This document shows, piece after piece, positions 1 through 8,981 of a DNA stretch of 64,000 nt. Position numbers and translations under genes: made by a program. Under the pieces are notes generated by a model. It was given only the letters and a program-made list of their open reading frames with translations. It made no database searches and was not told where the DNA came from. How positions within the stretch are numbered: the stretch's first letter is position 1; every line of letters begins with the position of its first letter. This DNA is from Thermotoga neapolitana DSM 4359 (GTDB taxonomy: Bacteria; Thermotogota; Thermotogae; Thermotogales; Thermotogaceae), in contig NC_011978.1 in assembly GCF_000018945.1 (NCBI RefSeq), forward strand, positions 432,729 to 496,728, read 5' to 3'.

Positions 1-284
1 TTGTGCTCCTCGAGTATTTTTTTTATCTTCTCTTCCACGCCCTGCGGTCTTCCTGGAAGACATCTGTTGGTTTCTGCCTGTCCTTTAACTATCGCCTTCG
101 CGTAGGCTTCACAACCGGCAAACCCACAGGCACCGCAGTTTATACCGGGAAGAACCTCCACTATCATCTTCACACGTGGATCCTCTTCCACCCTGAACCT
201 CTGTGCAGAATAGGCAAGAAAAACTCCGAATCCAAATCCCAGGATAGCGAGCAGAAGTGTAGAGTAAAGAACAACCAACTCCAT
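1..284 (-). CDS. rnfB: Rnf complex subunit B, partial (N-terminal 94 codons)
   Basis: Electron-transferring iron-sulfur subunit of the ion-pumping ferredoxin:NAD oxidoreductase (Rnf). The gene is cut by the window edge. The ATG at 284 lies behind GGAGGTG, directly after the rnfA stop. Translation shows an N-terminal membrane helix (about residues 4-25), then a Fes-type 4Fe-4S domain with the spacing CGACGFAGC and a further cysteine about 20 residues on (TNRCLPG). This matches the RnfB start; the ferredoxin domains expected downstream are outside the window. It is the last visible gene of the rnfCDGEAB series. Confidence 0.9.
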   Translation of the reverse strand, partial: MELVVLYSTLLLAILGFGFGVFLAYSAQRFRVEEDPRVKMIVEVLPGINCGACGFAGCEAYAKAIVKGQAETNRCLPGRPQGVEEKIKKILEEH

Positions 285-291
285 CACCTCC

Positions 292-867
292 TCACAGCTT
301 CACCATGCCCTGGAAACCCATGAACGCCAGAGAAAGAAGACCGGCGGTGATCAGAGCGATAGCGGTTCCTTTGAAGGATTCTGGAAGATCGTACAGATCG
401 AGTTTTTCCCTTATACCGGCAAAGATCACTAGCGCAAGGGCAAATCCCAGTCCAGAACCCAGGGCGTGAAAGACGGCCTCAACAAAGGTCAGTTTCATGA
501 GACTGTTCAGAAGCACCATTCCAAGAATTGCGCAGTTCGTTGTGATGAGAGGAAGAAATATTCCAAGGGCTTCGTACAGATCGGGACTCGACTTCTTCAG
601 GAAGAGTTCAACGAATTGAACAAAGGAGGCAATGACCAGGATGAAGACGATCGTTCTCAGAAATTCCAGACCCGTGGCGATGAGGAGTCTGTCCAGAAAC
701 CAGCTGATTGCAGCAGAAACCGTCATGACGAAGGTAACGGCGATACCCATTCCCGTCGCCGTTTCCAGCCTCTTGGAAACCCCAAGGAAGGGACATATTC
801 CCAGGAACCTGGCGAGAACAAAGTTATTCACGAAAATGGCAGAGAAGAAGAGCAAGAACACCTTCAT
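292..867 (-). CDS. rnfA: Rnf complex subunit A
   Basis: Integral membrane subunit of Rnf, 191 residues, the usual size for the RnfA/NqrE family. Six hydrophobic segments are visible, and the N-terminal half carries the family pattern NNFVLARFLGICPFLGVS; the cysteine in it belongs to the membrane-embedded iron site described for RnfA/RnfE pairs. The gene overlaps the end of rnfE by four bases and is followed by rnfB after 7 bases, so it is translated as part of the operon. It is homologous to the neighbouring rnfE, the usual antiparallel pair. Confidence 0.95.
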   Translation of the reverse strand: MKVFLLFFSAIFVNNFVLARFLGICPFLGVSKRLETATGMGIAVTFVMTVSAAISWFLDRLLIATGLEFLRTIVFILVIASFVQFVELFLKKSSPDLYEALGIFLPLITTNCAILGMVLLNSLMKLTFVEAVFHALGSGLGFALALVIFAGIREKLDLYDLPESFKGTAIALITAGLLSLAFMGFQGMVKL

Positions 868-1466
868 TTGGCTTCACCTCTCTTCTTCCTTCTCAGGCCG
901 ACATAAGAAAAGAGCGCTGAAAGGAGTCCAAGTGTTATGTAAGCGCCGGGGGGCAGTATTTCCAGGAAGATCTTGACCTTCCAGATCTCGTATCCGAATA
1001 TCGTTCCGTTCCCAAAGAACTCTCTCACACTCCCGAGCAGAACGAGAGAACCAGTGAAACCAAGACCCATTCCCAGACCATCGAGGAAAGAGTCGAAAAC
1101 TCCGTGTTTTGAAGCAAAAGCCTCTGCCCTTCCCATGATTATACAGTTGACGACGATGAGCGGGATGAAAAGCCCCAGCGTTTTCCACAGTTCGTAGGTG
1201 AAACCGTGCATGAGAAGATCTATCATGGTGACAAAGGACGCTATGACAACGATGAATATGGGAATTCTGATCTTTTCAGGAACGAGTTTTCTTATGAGAG
1301 AAATGACCACGTTCGACATGGTGAGAACCGCCGTGGTGGCAAGCCCCATTCCCAGACCGTTGATCGCACTCGTGGTGACAGCAAGAGTGGGACACATTCC
1401 AAGGACCTGAACATATGTCGGGTTTTCCTTTATGAAACCCTTTGTAAACTCCTTAAGACGGTTCAT
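864..1466 (-). CDS. rnfE: Rnf complex subunit E
   Basis: Membrane subunit of Rnf, 200 residues, RnfE/NqrD family. It has six predicted membrane segments and the family motif NPTYVQVLGMCPTLAVT near residue 15, with the cysteine that corresponds to the one in RnfA. VVNCIIMGRAEAFA around residue 110 is also typical. The C-terminus is basic (RRKKRGEAK). Start and stop both overlap neighbours by four bases (ATGA), which supports translational coupling inside rnfCDGEAB. Confidence 0.95.
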   Translation of the reverse strand: MNRLKEFTKGFIKENPTYVQVLGMCPTLAVTTSAINGLGMGLATTAVLTMSNVVISLIRKLVPEKIRIPIFIVVIASFVTMIDLLMHGFTYELWKTLGLFIPLIVVNCIIMGRAEAFASKHGVFDSFLDGLGMGLGFTGSLVLLGSVREFFGNGTIFGYEIWKVKIFLEILPPGAYITLGLLSALFSYVGLRRKKRGEAK

Positions 1467-2140
1467 TTCAGCACCTCCTCGGTCAGATACCTGTACATGA
1501 GGTTCAGAGCCACCGTGACCGCCCTTGGAGTGATGGTCGCACCCGTCATGACATCGCTCACCTTCACGATTCCTTTTTGCTTCAGTTCCTCTGGAGACCC
1601 CTTCGGAAGACCGGCATCTTTGTCCACTTTTAGTCCATTCTTCAGACCCTCCGGTGGGATGGGAAAGAACCTCTTTTGAATGTCTTCCTCTCCTATCTTC
1701 GCTCCAAGACCTGGTGTTTCCTGAGAGTAGTCGATCACCCTCACGGAGTTGAGCATCAAGCCGCTTTCAGTTTCAAGAAAACAGGCCACAACGGTTACGT
1801 TCCCTCCGAAACCCGGTGCATAGCCTGACAGAACGTACGCCTTTTTTCCACCGTTTGTTCTGAACTCATAAACCGGTCCAAGAACGGTACCTTCTCTGTA
1901 CTCTTTCAAAACGATCGTTTCTATTCCAGTTTTCTTCACCACTTCTTCGATCGTTTTTTCGTTCACCAGATATTCACCACTGATGGGATCTTTCAGAACA
2001 AATTTGATAGCGTCCAATTTAGCCGCGTTGTCTGCCTCCTGAATCTTTCCTTTGACCCCCATGTACACGAATCCCAGGAAAAGACCAGAGATGGCCGTGA
2101 AGATCATGAGAATCAGCCCTGTTTTGATGATGTCCTTCAT
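1463..2140 (-). CDS. rnfG: Rnf complex subunit G (covalent flavin carrier)
   Basis: Subunit with one N-terminal membrane helix (residues about 8-28) and an extracytoplasmic FMN-binding domain. The motif SDVMTGATITPRAVT near residue 200 is the site where FMN is attached by a phosphoester bond to a threonine in RnfG/NqrC proteins (SGATxT pattern). GYAPGFGGNVTVV and ETPGLGAKI are also typical of FMN-bind domains. Length 225 is normal. It overlaps rnfD and rnfE by four bases each. An ApbE-type flavin transferase would be needed; none is in this window. Confidence 0.94.
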   Translation of the reverse strand: MKDIIKTGLILMIFTAISGLFLGFVYMGVKGKIQEADNAAKLDAIKFVLKDPISGEYLVNEKTIEEVVKKTGIETIVLKEYREGTVLGPVYEFRTNGGKKAYVLSGYAPGFGGNVTVVACFLETESGLMLNSVRVIDYSQETPGLGAKIGEEDIQKRFFPIPPEGLKNGLKVDKDAGLPKGSPEELKQKGIVKVSDVMTGATITPRAVTVALNLMYRYLTEEVLK

Positions 2141-3093
2141 TCTTTCACCTCACCGAAAATACGGGGTCTGGTGTATCTGTCTATCAGAGGAACCAGCGCG
2201 TTCATGAAGAGAATGGAGAACGAAACACCCTCAGGATACGCCCCAAAGAGTCTTATAGCCATGGTGAGAACACCACATCCCACACCGAAGATCAACTGAC
2301 CCTTTGCGGTGATCGGGCTCGTCACCATGTCGGTGGCCATGAAAAGGGCACCGAGCATGAGGCCACCGCTGAGAATATGGAAGAGAGGATCCCCAAATCT
2401 CGGATTCACCAGATAGGCTATTGAAGAGAACAGAAAAACAGTTCCTATGTAAGAAATGGGGATGAAGATCTTAACTCTCTTTCTCAAAAGAAGATAGAGA
2501 AATCCTACAAGGAGAAGAAGAGCGCTCGTTTCACCAAGAGATCCCCCAACGTTCCCTATGAACAGATCCCAGTAGGAAGTGATCACACCATGTTCTTTGA
2601 AGAGGGCAAGTGGGGTGGCTGCCGTCATCACGTCCGCCGGGGACTTCCAGAACCCTGCGCCGGGTACAACCCACGTGGTCATGTAGGTGGGAAAGGAGAT
2701 GAGAAGAAAAGCCCTTCCAACGAGCGCTGGATTGAACACGTTCTGTCCAAGACCTCCAAACGCGTGCTTACCCAATCCCAGTGCGAAAACAAGTCCCACC
2801 AGAAAGGCCCAGAAGGGAAGTCTTGTACTCACGTTCATCGCAAGAAGCAATCCGGTCACGGCTCCACTCCCGTCAGGGACAAATTCCTTTATACCCCTCA
2901 GGTACCTCATGACGAATATGTCGAAGAGTTCCCCAAGCAACGCCCCTGAAACGCAAAGAAACAACGCGTACCACCCGAAAAAATAGGCCGCTCCGACAAC
3001 GGCAGGTGAGAGGGCGATGAGAACGTCTATCATGACCTTTCTCACATCGTCGTTTTCCCGAAGATGGGGTGCATAGGCGCTCGCCAACTTCAT
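2137..3093 (-). CDS. rnfD: Rnf complex subunit D
   Basis: Integral membrane subunit of 318 residues with about nine hydrophobic segments, RnfD/NqrB family. The pattern DGSGAVTGLLLAMNVSTRLP and FNPALVGRAFL are family hallmarks. MTAATPLALFKEHG near residue 158 contains the threonine that carries covalent FMN in NqrB/RnfD proteins. FMATDMVTSPITAKGQLIFG follows, also conserved. It is coupled to rnfC upstream and rnfG downstream by four-base overlaps. Confidence 0.95.
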   Translation of the reverse strand: MKLASAYAPHLRENDDVRKVMIDVLIALSPAVVGAAYFFGWYALFLCVSGALLGELFDIFVMRYLRGIKEFVPDGSGAVTGLLLAMNVSTRLPFWAFLVGLVFALGLGKHAFGGLGQNVFNPALVGRAFLLISFPTYMTTWVVPGAGFWKSPADVMTAATPLALFKEHGVITSYWDLFIGNVGGSLGETSALLLLVGFLYLLLRKRVKIFIPISYIGTVFLFSSIAYLVNPRFGDPLFHILSGGLMLGALFMATDMVTSPITAKGQLIFGVGCGVLTMAIRLFGAYPEGVSFSILFMNALVPLIDRYTRPRIFGEVKE

Positions 3094-4397
3094 TTTCTAC
3101 CCCTCCTTGTGGCCCGATAGACAGTTTTGGCAAGTTTTATGTATCTCACATGCTCTATCTTGGACGGACAGGTGTACGTGCATGATCCGCACTCTATACA
3201 GTCCATGAGGCCGTTTTCCACTGCCTCGTCGTATTTTCTCTTCGTGGAAAGAAGATAAAGCAGATAGGGCTGAAGGTTCATCGGACACACCTGAACACAC
3301 TCACTACATCTTATACAGGGTTTCTGAGACTGGGGTTTCCTTGGGAGAAAGGCTGTTATTCCGGAGGTTCCTTTCATAACGGGAGTATCGAGACTTGTGA
3401 TAGAGATGCCCATCATTGGACCACCCAGAATGACCCGTTCTGTCCTTTCATCGATTCCACCGCAGTACTCGAGGACGTCCTTCACGGGTGTTCCAATTCT
3501 GACGATGAGATTTTTCGGATCTCTGACCGCATCACCGCTGACCGTCATGCCTCTTTCCACAAGGGGTTTCCCATCAACGACCGCTTCTTTCACCGCAACG
3601 CAGGTTCCAACGTTTTGAACGACCACCCCAACGTCCATGGGAAGACCGCCCCTTGGGACCTTCCTTCTCGTGATAGCGTATATGAGCTGCTTTTCTGCCC
3701 CCTGAGGGTACTTTGTCTTGAGAAGTGCCACATCAACAGGATATCCCTTGAAGACCTTTTTCAAGTGATTGTAGGCATCCATTTTGTTGTTCTCCACTCC
3801 GACTACTGCTTTTTGAACTCCCAGCACCTTCATCATGATCAAAATTCCCTGGAGTATGTCTTCTGCCCTCTCCAGCATCATTCTGTGATCTATTGTGAGG
3901 ACGGGTTCACACTCTGCACCGTTGATGATCAGGGTGTCTATCTTCTTCTCAGGAGGCGGTGAGAGTTTCACGTGGGTGGGAAACATGGCTCCACCGAGTC
4001 CAACTACCCCTGCCTTTTTGATGACATCCAGTATCTCCTCTTTCGACATGCGTTCGAAATCACCTGTTTCTAGCCTCACCCATTCGTCATCGGAGGTCCT
4101 TTCAATCACGACAGCTTCAACGGGTTTTCCAGCGACTGGATGAAGAATCTTTTTTATCTCGATCACTTTTCCTGTCACAGGAGAATGGAGGTAGGCCGAG
4201 ATGAAACCATCTGGCTCTCCTATGATCTGTCCCGTTTTCACCTCATCGCCGGGTGAAACCAGTGCTTTGGAGGGACTTCCCGCATGGTTCAGTAGAAAAA
4301 CGTAGACCTTCTGAGGAAGTGGCATCTTCTCGATTGGTTTTTCCTTCGTCCAATCTTTCAACTGTGGAGGATGTACCCCTCCTTTGAAAGTGAGCAC
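3090..4397 (-). CDS. rnfC: Rnf complex subunit C (NADH/FMN and 4Fe-4S protein)
   Basis: Peripheral subunit where Rnf meets NAD(H), 435 residues. I chose the GTG at 4397 because GGAGGTG lies 5 bases upstream and the protein then starts LTFKGGVHPPQLK, the normal RnfC N-terminus; a longer frame back to 4526 overlaps the upstream gene. A Rossmann-like region shows GVVGLGGAMFPTHVK and INGAECEPVLTIDHRMM, both NuoF-like. Two 4Fe-4S clusters follow: CIRCSECVQVCPMNL and CIECGSCTYTCPSKI. The gene begins 4 bases after the stop of the radical SAM gene, which makes that enzyme part of the same transcript. Confidence 0.95.
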   Translation of the reverse strand: MLTFKGGVHPPQLKDWTKEKPIEKMPLPQKVYVFLLNHAGSPSKALVSPGDEVKTGQIIGEPDGFISAYLHSPVTGKVIEIKKILHPVAGKPVEAVVIERTSDDEWVRLETGDFERMSKEEILDVIKKAGVVGLGGAMFPTHVKLSPPPEKKIDTLIINGAECEPVLTIDHRMMLERAEDILQGILIMMKVLGVQKAVVGVENNKMDAYNHLKKVFKGYPVDVALLKTKYPQGAEKQLIYAITRRKVPRGGLPMDVGVVVQNVGTCVAVKEAVVDGKPLVERGMTVSGDAVRDPKNLIVRIGTPVKDVLEYCGGIDERTERVILGGPMMGISITSLDTPVMKGTSGITAFLPRKPQSQKPCIRCSECVQVCPMNLQPYLLYLLSTKRKYDEAVENGLMDCIECGSCTYTCPSKIEHVRYIKLAKTVYRATRRGRK

Positions 4398-4401
4398 GCT
4401 T

Positions 4402-5253
4402 TCACCTCCAGTGCACGTTGTAAACCGGTCCCTTCGGGCTTTCGTTGTAATAAGGGCGTGTACAATGTGGACAGCCTCTGGTTCTGAATGCCTCCTCTGG
4501 AAACTCACCGGACCATCTGACGTCAATTATTCTACCATTTTGATCAAAAATGATATCCTTCAGTGTTATCAGATCCTTCTCCAAAAGATATGTCGAAAGC
4601 TGAATCCTTCTGTAACGCTCCAGGGAGGGCCTTTCTTTCTTCTCCAGAGCGGTACCCTTTATGGGTGTGAAGGCGAAAAGAGAGAACGTGATTTTTCTCT
4701 CCTTTGTCCAGAGGAAAAATTCGATGATATCTCTATCGCTCTCTCCCAGTCCCACTATGACGTGCGTTGTGATCTTCCCCGGAAACATCTCCGAGGCTTT
4801 CTCAAGGATGGAAAGGTGTCTTTCGTAGTTTCCACCCCTGATTTTCTCGAAGAGATCTTTTCTCGGAACGTCCACGGCGATTCCCACTCTATCGGTTCCC
4901 AGTTCGAAGTACTCTGCCACCTCTTCTAAACTGACTGGCCTTACACTCAGGGAGACAGGTATCGTGAACCTTGGAACGATGGAACGAAGTGCCTTTCTGT
5001 AACCTGGCTGGGAAACGACCTGAACACACACCCTTTTGAAATGAACGTTCAGTTTGTCGAGAAGATCACCGGAGATCTCTTTCCAGACAACCCGGGAGAG
5101 GAAATGTGAGGGGGAAGTAGAGGACCTTGCCTGGGAACAGTAAAGACAATTGTACACACACCTCTCACCGAGCATGAGATAAGCAGTGTCCATGCTGAAG
5201 GCGGTTTTCCCTTCCAACTTCTGAAGTGTTCCTGCTGAGGCCCTCAGTATCAT
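4402..5253 (-). CDS. Radical SAM enzyme, BioB/lipoyl-synthase-like
   Basis: 283 residues. The cluster-binding motif CVYNCLYC (CxxxCxxC, about residues 32-39) followed by SQAR is the radical SAM signature with the BioB-like Q-A. The C-terminus has a second cysteine pair in TRGCPHCTRPYYNESP, which could bind an auxiliary cluster. This tail resembles my memory of BioB-like radical SAM proteins that include the two-part lipoyl synthases (LipS1/LipS2) of archaea and some bacteria; that link is inference. The start ATG overlaps the stop of the pilin-like gene (ATGA) and rnfC follows after 4 bases. Thermotoga needs lipoate for the GcvH encoded at 35565-35933. Other possible roles, such as cofactor or tRNA modification, are open. 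Confidence 0.75.
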   Translation of the reverse strand: MILRASAGTLQKLEGKTAFSMDTAYLMLGERCVYNCLYCSQARSSTSPSHFLSRVVWKEISGDLLDKLNVHFKRVCVQVVSQPGYRKALRSIVPRFTIPVSLSVRPVSLEEVAEYFELGTDRVGIAVDVPRKDLFEKIRGGNYERHLSILEKASEMFPGKITTHVIVGLGESDRDIIEFFLWTKERKITFSLFAFTPIKGTALEKKERPSLERYRRIQLSTYLLEKDLITLKDIIFDQNGRIIDVRWSGEFPEEAFRTRGCPHCTRPYYNESPKGPVYNVHWR

Positions 5254-5513
5254 TGCTCCACCTCGAACCTGTACACTCTCCCAGATTTTTTCAGATATAT
5301 GAAACCGTCCCTCACAGACACTTCGAAGCCGTTGTACGCTCCGGGAACAGTCTGACCTGCTTCGATCCTCATTAGAACACCCTTTGCTGTTCTTTTTGCG
5401 ATCTCCCGTTCTCTGTACAACACGAACCTTTTTCTGGCCTGAACTGAAACACTACAAACCATCAAAAAGGCCATCGTCACAATGAGCAAGGCGAAGAGAG
5501 TTTCGAGAATCAA
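5250..5513 (-). CDS. Small membrane protein, pseudopilin-like N-terminus
   Basis: About 87 residues if it starts at the TTG at 5513, two bases past the stop of the upstream gene. The reading frame is open further upstream, but that part lies inside the other gene and has no good start codon. The N-terminal helix reads ILETLFALLIVTMAFLM, and the codons just before encode G-S-L. Together GSLILETLFALL looks like a type IV prepilin cleavage site, with glutamate at position 5 after glycine. The rest is a short soluble part with VRDGFIYLKKSGRVYRFEV. I see the sequence features; function as a pseudopilin is inference and the start is uncertain. Confidence 0.5.
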   Translation of the reverse strand: MILETLFALLIVTMAFLMVCSVSVQARKRFVLYREREIAKRTAKGVLMRIEAGQTVPGAYNGFEVSVRDGFIYLKKSGRVYRFEVEQ

Positions 5514-5518
5514 CGAAC

Positions 5519-6547
5519 CTAACTGAACAGAAGATAAGACAGAATCAGAAGTATCCCCATCACGAGCAAGGCCAGAACAAAAGCCAGGAAGAAATCCGAA
5601 CTCGTCACCGCCTGAACAGGTTGTGCGTACTTTCTTGAAGGCGGTTTTTTCTCCTCTTTTGATGCTTTTTCCCCCTCCAGTATCTCTCCGATTTTTTCCA
5701 TCCATTCCTCATCGGAAGTCTTCACCCTGTTTTCACCGTACTTTATCTTCAGGTTTGGCGACACTATGGCCTTTCCGTAGATGCCCTCGTCGAATTCTAC
5801 CTTTAGAAGGTAAAAGTTGCCACTTTTCGTTTTTATGAGTTCTTTCGATATCAACTTTCCTGGAAGACTTGCCACATTCTCTGTTCCAAACCTCTCTTTG
5901 AGAAAATTCTTGAATTTTTCGGAAACACCACCATTCCCGTAGTTGAGGATCACAAAATCCACCACGTCTTCAACGTCTATCTCCTTTATGGTGACACCGT
6001 TCAGGGGGTCGAGAACGGGAAAGATCTCAGGGAGGTTTTTGAGGTCTTCCCTTTGTAAGACACTGAACACCGCCTCCGTAGAGAGCTCTTCAAAGTGTTG
6101 CTTCACCGCTTCAAGAGACACGTCTTCGAAATTCAATGGGGTGGCGACAACTTCCACATCGACCTTTTCAGACCACTCTCTCAGGATATCGGAGATGAAC
6201 ACCCTCAAGGCTTCGTGGTCGCCATTTTCGGTGAGCCTGAACAGCTCGCTTCCAATGAGGCGCAGGTTCTGCCTTCTGGACTGTATCAACCAGAAGTCGA
6301 AGAACTCGTCCGTTAGAGTAGGGCTCTCCGCAACTTCCACCAGTGCTTTTTCCTTTTTTATTCTGAAATCTTCGAGAAAATCCTCGAAGCTTCCGTTGAG
6401 GTCGACAGAGTACTTCCTTGCGTATCGGCCAGGGACAACGAAGAAGTCGTACTCAGGAACCTGGTTTAGCTTTCCGAGAAAATAACCCTGGACGACTTCG
6501 GATGTCAGCTTCGAGATCGCCCTGAACTTCACAAAATAGAGATCCAC
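5519..6547 (-). CDS. Tail-anchored protein of unknown function
   Basis: 342 residues, GTG start 8 bases after GGGAGG and only 3 bases after the glgC stop. Most of the protein is soluble, acidic and likely helical. Residues about 290-318 are a charged, proline-containing linker (GEKASKEEKKPPSRK). The last 27 residues form one hydrophobic helix, FFLAFVLALLVMGILLILSY, so it is probably anchored by its C-terminus with the bulk in the cytoplasm. I do not recognise a family with certainty; it may belong to one of the Thermotogae-specific DUF families. Its position directly before the pseudopilin-like gene suggests a shared membrane role. Confidence 0.75.
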   Translation of the reverse strand: MDLYFVKFRAISKLTSEVVQGYFLGKLNQVPEYDFFVVPGRYARKYSVDLNGSFEDFLEDFRIKKEKALVEVAESPTLTDEFFDFWLIQSRRQNLRLIGSELFRLTENGDHEALRVFISDILREWSEKVDVEVVATPLNFEDVSLEAVKQHFEELSTEAVFSVLQREDLKNLPEIFPVLDPLNGVTIKEIDVEDVVDFVILNYGNGGVSEKFKNFLKERFGTENVASLPGKLISKELIKTKSGNFYLLKVEFDEGIYGKAIVSPNLKIKYGENRVKTSDEEWMEKIGEILEGEKASKEEKKPPSRKYAQPVQAVTSSDFFLAFVLALLVMGILLILSYLLFS

Positions 6548-6550
6548 CTA

Positions 6551-7822
6551 TCATTCCTCCCTGGGTAGAACAAAATCCCCTGACTCCAGTTTTTTTGTTT
6601 TGAAGTCCTCGGGTTTCACACCAACGCCTATTACACAGTTTTTCCCAATTACCACGTCGTCCGGTATCGTTGAATTCATTCCCACCACCGTCAAAAGTCC
6701 CGTGTAGATCTTGGGGTCGAGTTTGCTCTTGGCGTCCTCGCCCACTCCCATTTTCACGTTGTTTCCTATCTTCACGTTCTCTGCCACTATCACGTTTTCC
6801 AGATAACAATTTTCTCCTATCTCCGTCCTCGTCATTATCACCGAGTTTTTCACGACGGTACCCTTCCCGATCCTCACTCCCTGAAAGATCACAGAATTGG
6901 TGACTTCTCCGTACACCTCTGCACCCTCGCTGATAAGGGAAGTGGAAGTTCTTGCCTCTGGTGCCACGTACGCTGGAGGCATCTCTTCAGAGTGAGTGAA
7001 GAATCTCCAGTTTGGATCGTAAAGGTTGAAGGGAGGAACGGGAAGTACGAGTTCCAGGTTTGCTTCCCAGTAAGATCTGATGGTCCCCACATCCCTCCAG
7101 TATCCATCGAACCTGAACGCATAGAGGGACCCTTTGTTTTCCCTCAAAATCTTCGGTATCACATCTTTTCCGAAATCGTGCGAACTGTTCGGATCGTTTT
7201 CGTCCTCTATGAGGACCCTTTTCAGGAATTCGTAGTTGAACACATAGATTCCAAGGGAAGCAAGATTTGAGCGAGGCTTTGGTGGTTTTTCCTCGAAGTC
7301 CACGATTCTCCCTTCGACGTCCGTTATCATGATACCGAATCTGCTCGCTTCCTCCAGCGGCACCTCCATACAGGCTATCGTACCGTCTGCTCCTTTCAAC
7401 AGATGATAGTCTATCAGGTCGTTGTAGTTCATGGCGTAGACGTGATCACCGGATAGAACCAGAACGAGCTCTGCATCGTTTTCTTCCAGAAACTCCAGGT
7501 TCTGATACACCGCGTTCGCCGTTCCCTTGTACCAGTCAGATTCGTTTCTTCCAACGTAAGGTGGCAGGATTTCCACTCCTCCATCCTTTCTGTCCAGATC
7601 CCAGGGTCTACCTATTCCTATGTGTTTTGCCAGAACGTGTGGTCTGTACTGCGTGAGTACTCCAACTCTGTATATACCAGAGTTCACGCAGTTGCTCAGT
7701 GTGAAATCTATTAGGCGGTATTTCCCACCAAACGGTACAGCGGGTTTTGCTATCCTTTCAGTGAGAACACCGAGCCTCGTTCCCTGCCCACCTGCCAGGA
7801 TCATTGCAACTACGTTTCCCAT
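6551..7822 (-). CDS. glgC: Glucose-1-phosphate adenylyltransferase, catalytic type
   Basis: Makes ADP-glucose from glucose 1-phosphate and ATP, the committed step of glycogen synthesis. 423 residues. The N-terminal nucleotidyltransferase domain has [14 protein letters not shown] and [16 protein letters not shown], with the catalytic arginine and lysines in place. [12 protein letters not shown] and IVDFEEKP follow. The C-terminal third is a left-handed beta-helix with hexapeptide-like repeats ([20 protein letters not shown]). The start ATG follows GAGGTGAG and lies 11 bases after glgD. Confidence 0.95.
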   Translation of the reverse strand: MGNVVAMILAGGQGTRLGVLTERIAKPAVPFGGKYRLIDFTLSNCVNSGIYRVGVLTQYRPHVLAKHIGIGRPWDLDRKDGGVEILPPYVGRNESDWYKGTANAVYQNLEFLEENDAELVLVLSGDHVYAMNYNDLIDYHLLKGADGTIACMEVPLEEASRFGIMITDVEGRIVDFEEKPPKPRSNLASLGIYVFNYEFLKRVLIEDENDPNSSHDFGKDVIPKILRENKGSLYAFRFDGYWRDVGTIRSYWEANLELVLPVPPFNLYDPNWRFFTHSEEMPPAYVAPEARTSTSLISEGAEVYGEVTNSVIFQGVRIGKGTVVKNSVIMTRTEIGENCYLENVIVAENVKIGNNVKMGVGEDAKSKLDPKIYTGLLTVVGMNSTIPDDVVIGKNCVIGVGVKPEDFKTKKLESGDFVLPREE

Positions 7823-7833
7823 GATATCTCACC

Positions 7834-8946
7834 TCACAGAACAGCCCTTTTCTCGAAAACGGGAAGATCACCACTGCCTTCCACGACCCGTCCTTCCCGT
7901 ACGATACAGTTCTTATCGATTATCACGTTCCTCAGAACCGCACCTTCCTCCACGACCGTGTTTTCCATGATTATCGAGTTCTCCACGACGGCACCAACCT
8001 TTATCCTGACGTTTCTGAACACAACAGAATTTCTCACAGTACCAGCGATCACGCTTCCATCGGCTATCAGAGAGTTCTCCACAACGGCGGTCGAAGTGAA
8101 CTTTGGAGGTGGAAGATCCTTCAGCTTCGTGTACACCTTGCCGTTCTTGTAGAACAGTTCATCACGGACTTCCTTTTTCAAGATGTCCATGTTTATTCTG
8201 TAGTACTCTCGTATTCCTTTCTTCACGTTCCTCCAGTATCCATCGAACCTGTAAGCGTACACCTTCAATTTGTCCAGATTTGGGATCACCACATCGAGTA
8301 GAAAATCGTACTTTCCCTGTGGAACGGTTGCGTAAAGAAGTTCTTTGAGAAGCTCCTTGTTGAGAAAATAAACTCCGAGAAACGCAATGTTCCCCTTCGG
8401 TTTTGCGGGTTTTTCTTCTATCTCCACAACCCTCATGTCCTGGTCAAGTTGTACGATTCCATACTCGCTCAGATTGTATGTCTCATCTAGTTCTTTTACA
8501 AGCAGTGTGATGTCCGCTCCTTTTTTGAGATGGTAGTTGAACATATCCTTGTAGATCATCTTGTAGATGTGATCGCCCGATCCTATGAGAACATGATCTT
8601 CTTCTCCTCGCCTCAAGATGGTCATGTTCTGAAAGATGGCATCCGCCGTTCCCCTGTACCACACTTCTCTGTTCGGTCCAACGTAGGGTTGGAGGATGAA
8701 GAGACCACCGCTTTTCCTATCGAGGTCCCACTCCTTCCCGGCCCCCAGATGATCCATGAGGCTTCTTGGGTTGTACTGGGTCAGGATACCGACTTTTCTG
8801 ATACCGGAGTTCACCATGTTACTCAGCGTGAAATCTATCGCCCTGTACTTCCCGAAAACAGGAACAGCAGCACTTGCTCTGACCTTCGTCAGAGGCCACA
8901 ACCTGTCGCTCTTTCCACCAGCGAGGATCAAACCGAGCACTCTCAT
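7834..8946 (-). CDS. glgD: GlgD-like ADP-glucose pyrophosphorylase subunit
   Basis: Paralogue of GlgC, 370 residues from the ATG at 8946; a GTG three codons earlier lies within the ribosome binding site, so I prefer the ATG. The fold-defining blocks remain ([19 protein letters not shown]-terminal beta-helix) but the catalytic loop is altered: [11 protein letters not shown] replaces GGQGTRL, and [10 protein letters not shown] replaces AKPAVPFGG. These changes are the mark of GlgD-type regulatory subunits in Firmicutes and Thermotogae, which tune the partner GlgC. It lies directly upstream of glgC in the same transcript. Confidence 0.9.
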   Translation of the reverse strand: MRVLGLILAGGKSDRLWPLTKVRASAAVPVFGKYRAIDFTLSNMVNSGIRKVGILTQYNPRSLMDHLGAGKEWDLDRKSGGLFILQPYVGPNREVWYRGTADAIFQNMTILRRGEEDHVLIGSGDHIYKMIYKDMFNYHLKKGADITLLVKELDETYNLSEYGIVQLDQDMRVVEIEEKPAKPKGNIAFLGVYFLNKELLKELLYATVPQGKYDFLLDVVIPNLDKLKVYAYRFDGYWRNVKKGIREYYRINMDILKKEVRDELFYKNGKVYTKLKDLPPPKFTSTAVVENSLIADGSVIAGTVRNSVVFRNVRIKVGAVVENSIIMENTVVEEGAVLRNVIIDKNCIVREGRVVEGSGDLPVFEKRAVL

Positions 8947-8981
8947 CTTCTTCACCTCTCTTCTTCCTCATCGAAATTCTA

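Noticed and set aside
3090..4526. Longer RnfC starting at 4526
   Set aside because: It would overlap the radical SAM gene by 125 bases. The GTG at 4397 has GGAGGTG and gives the normal N-terminus.
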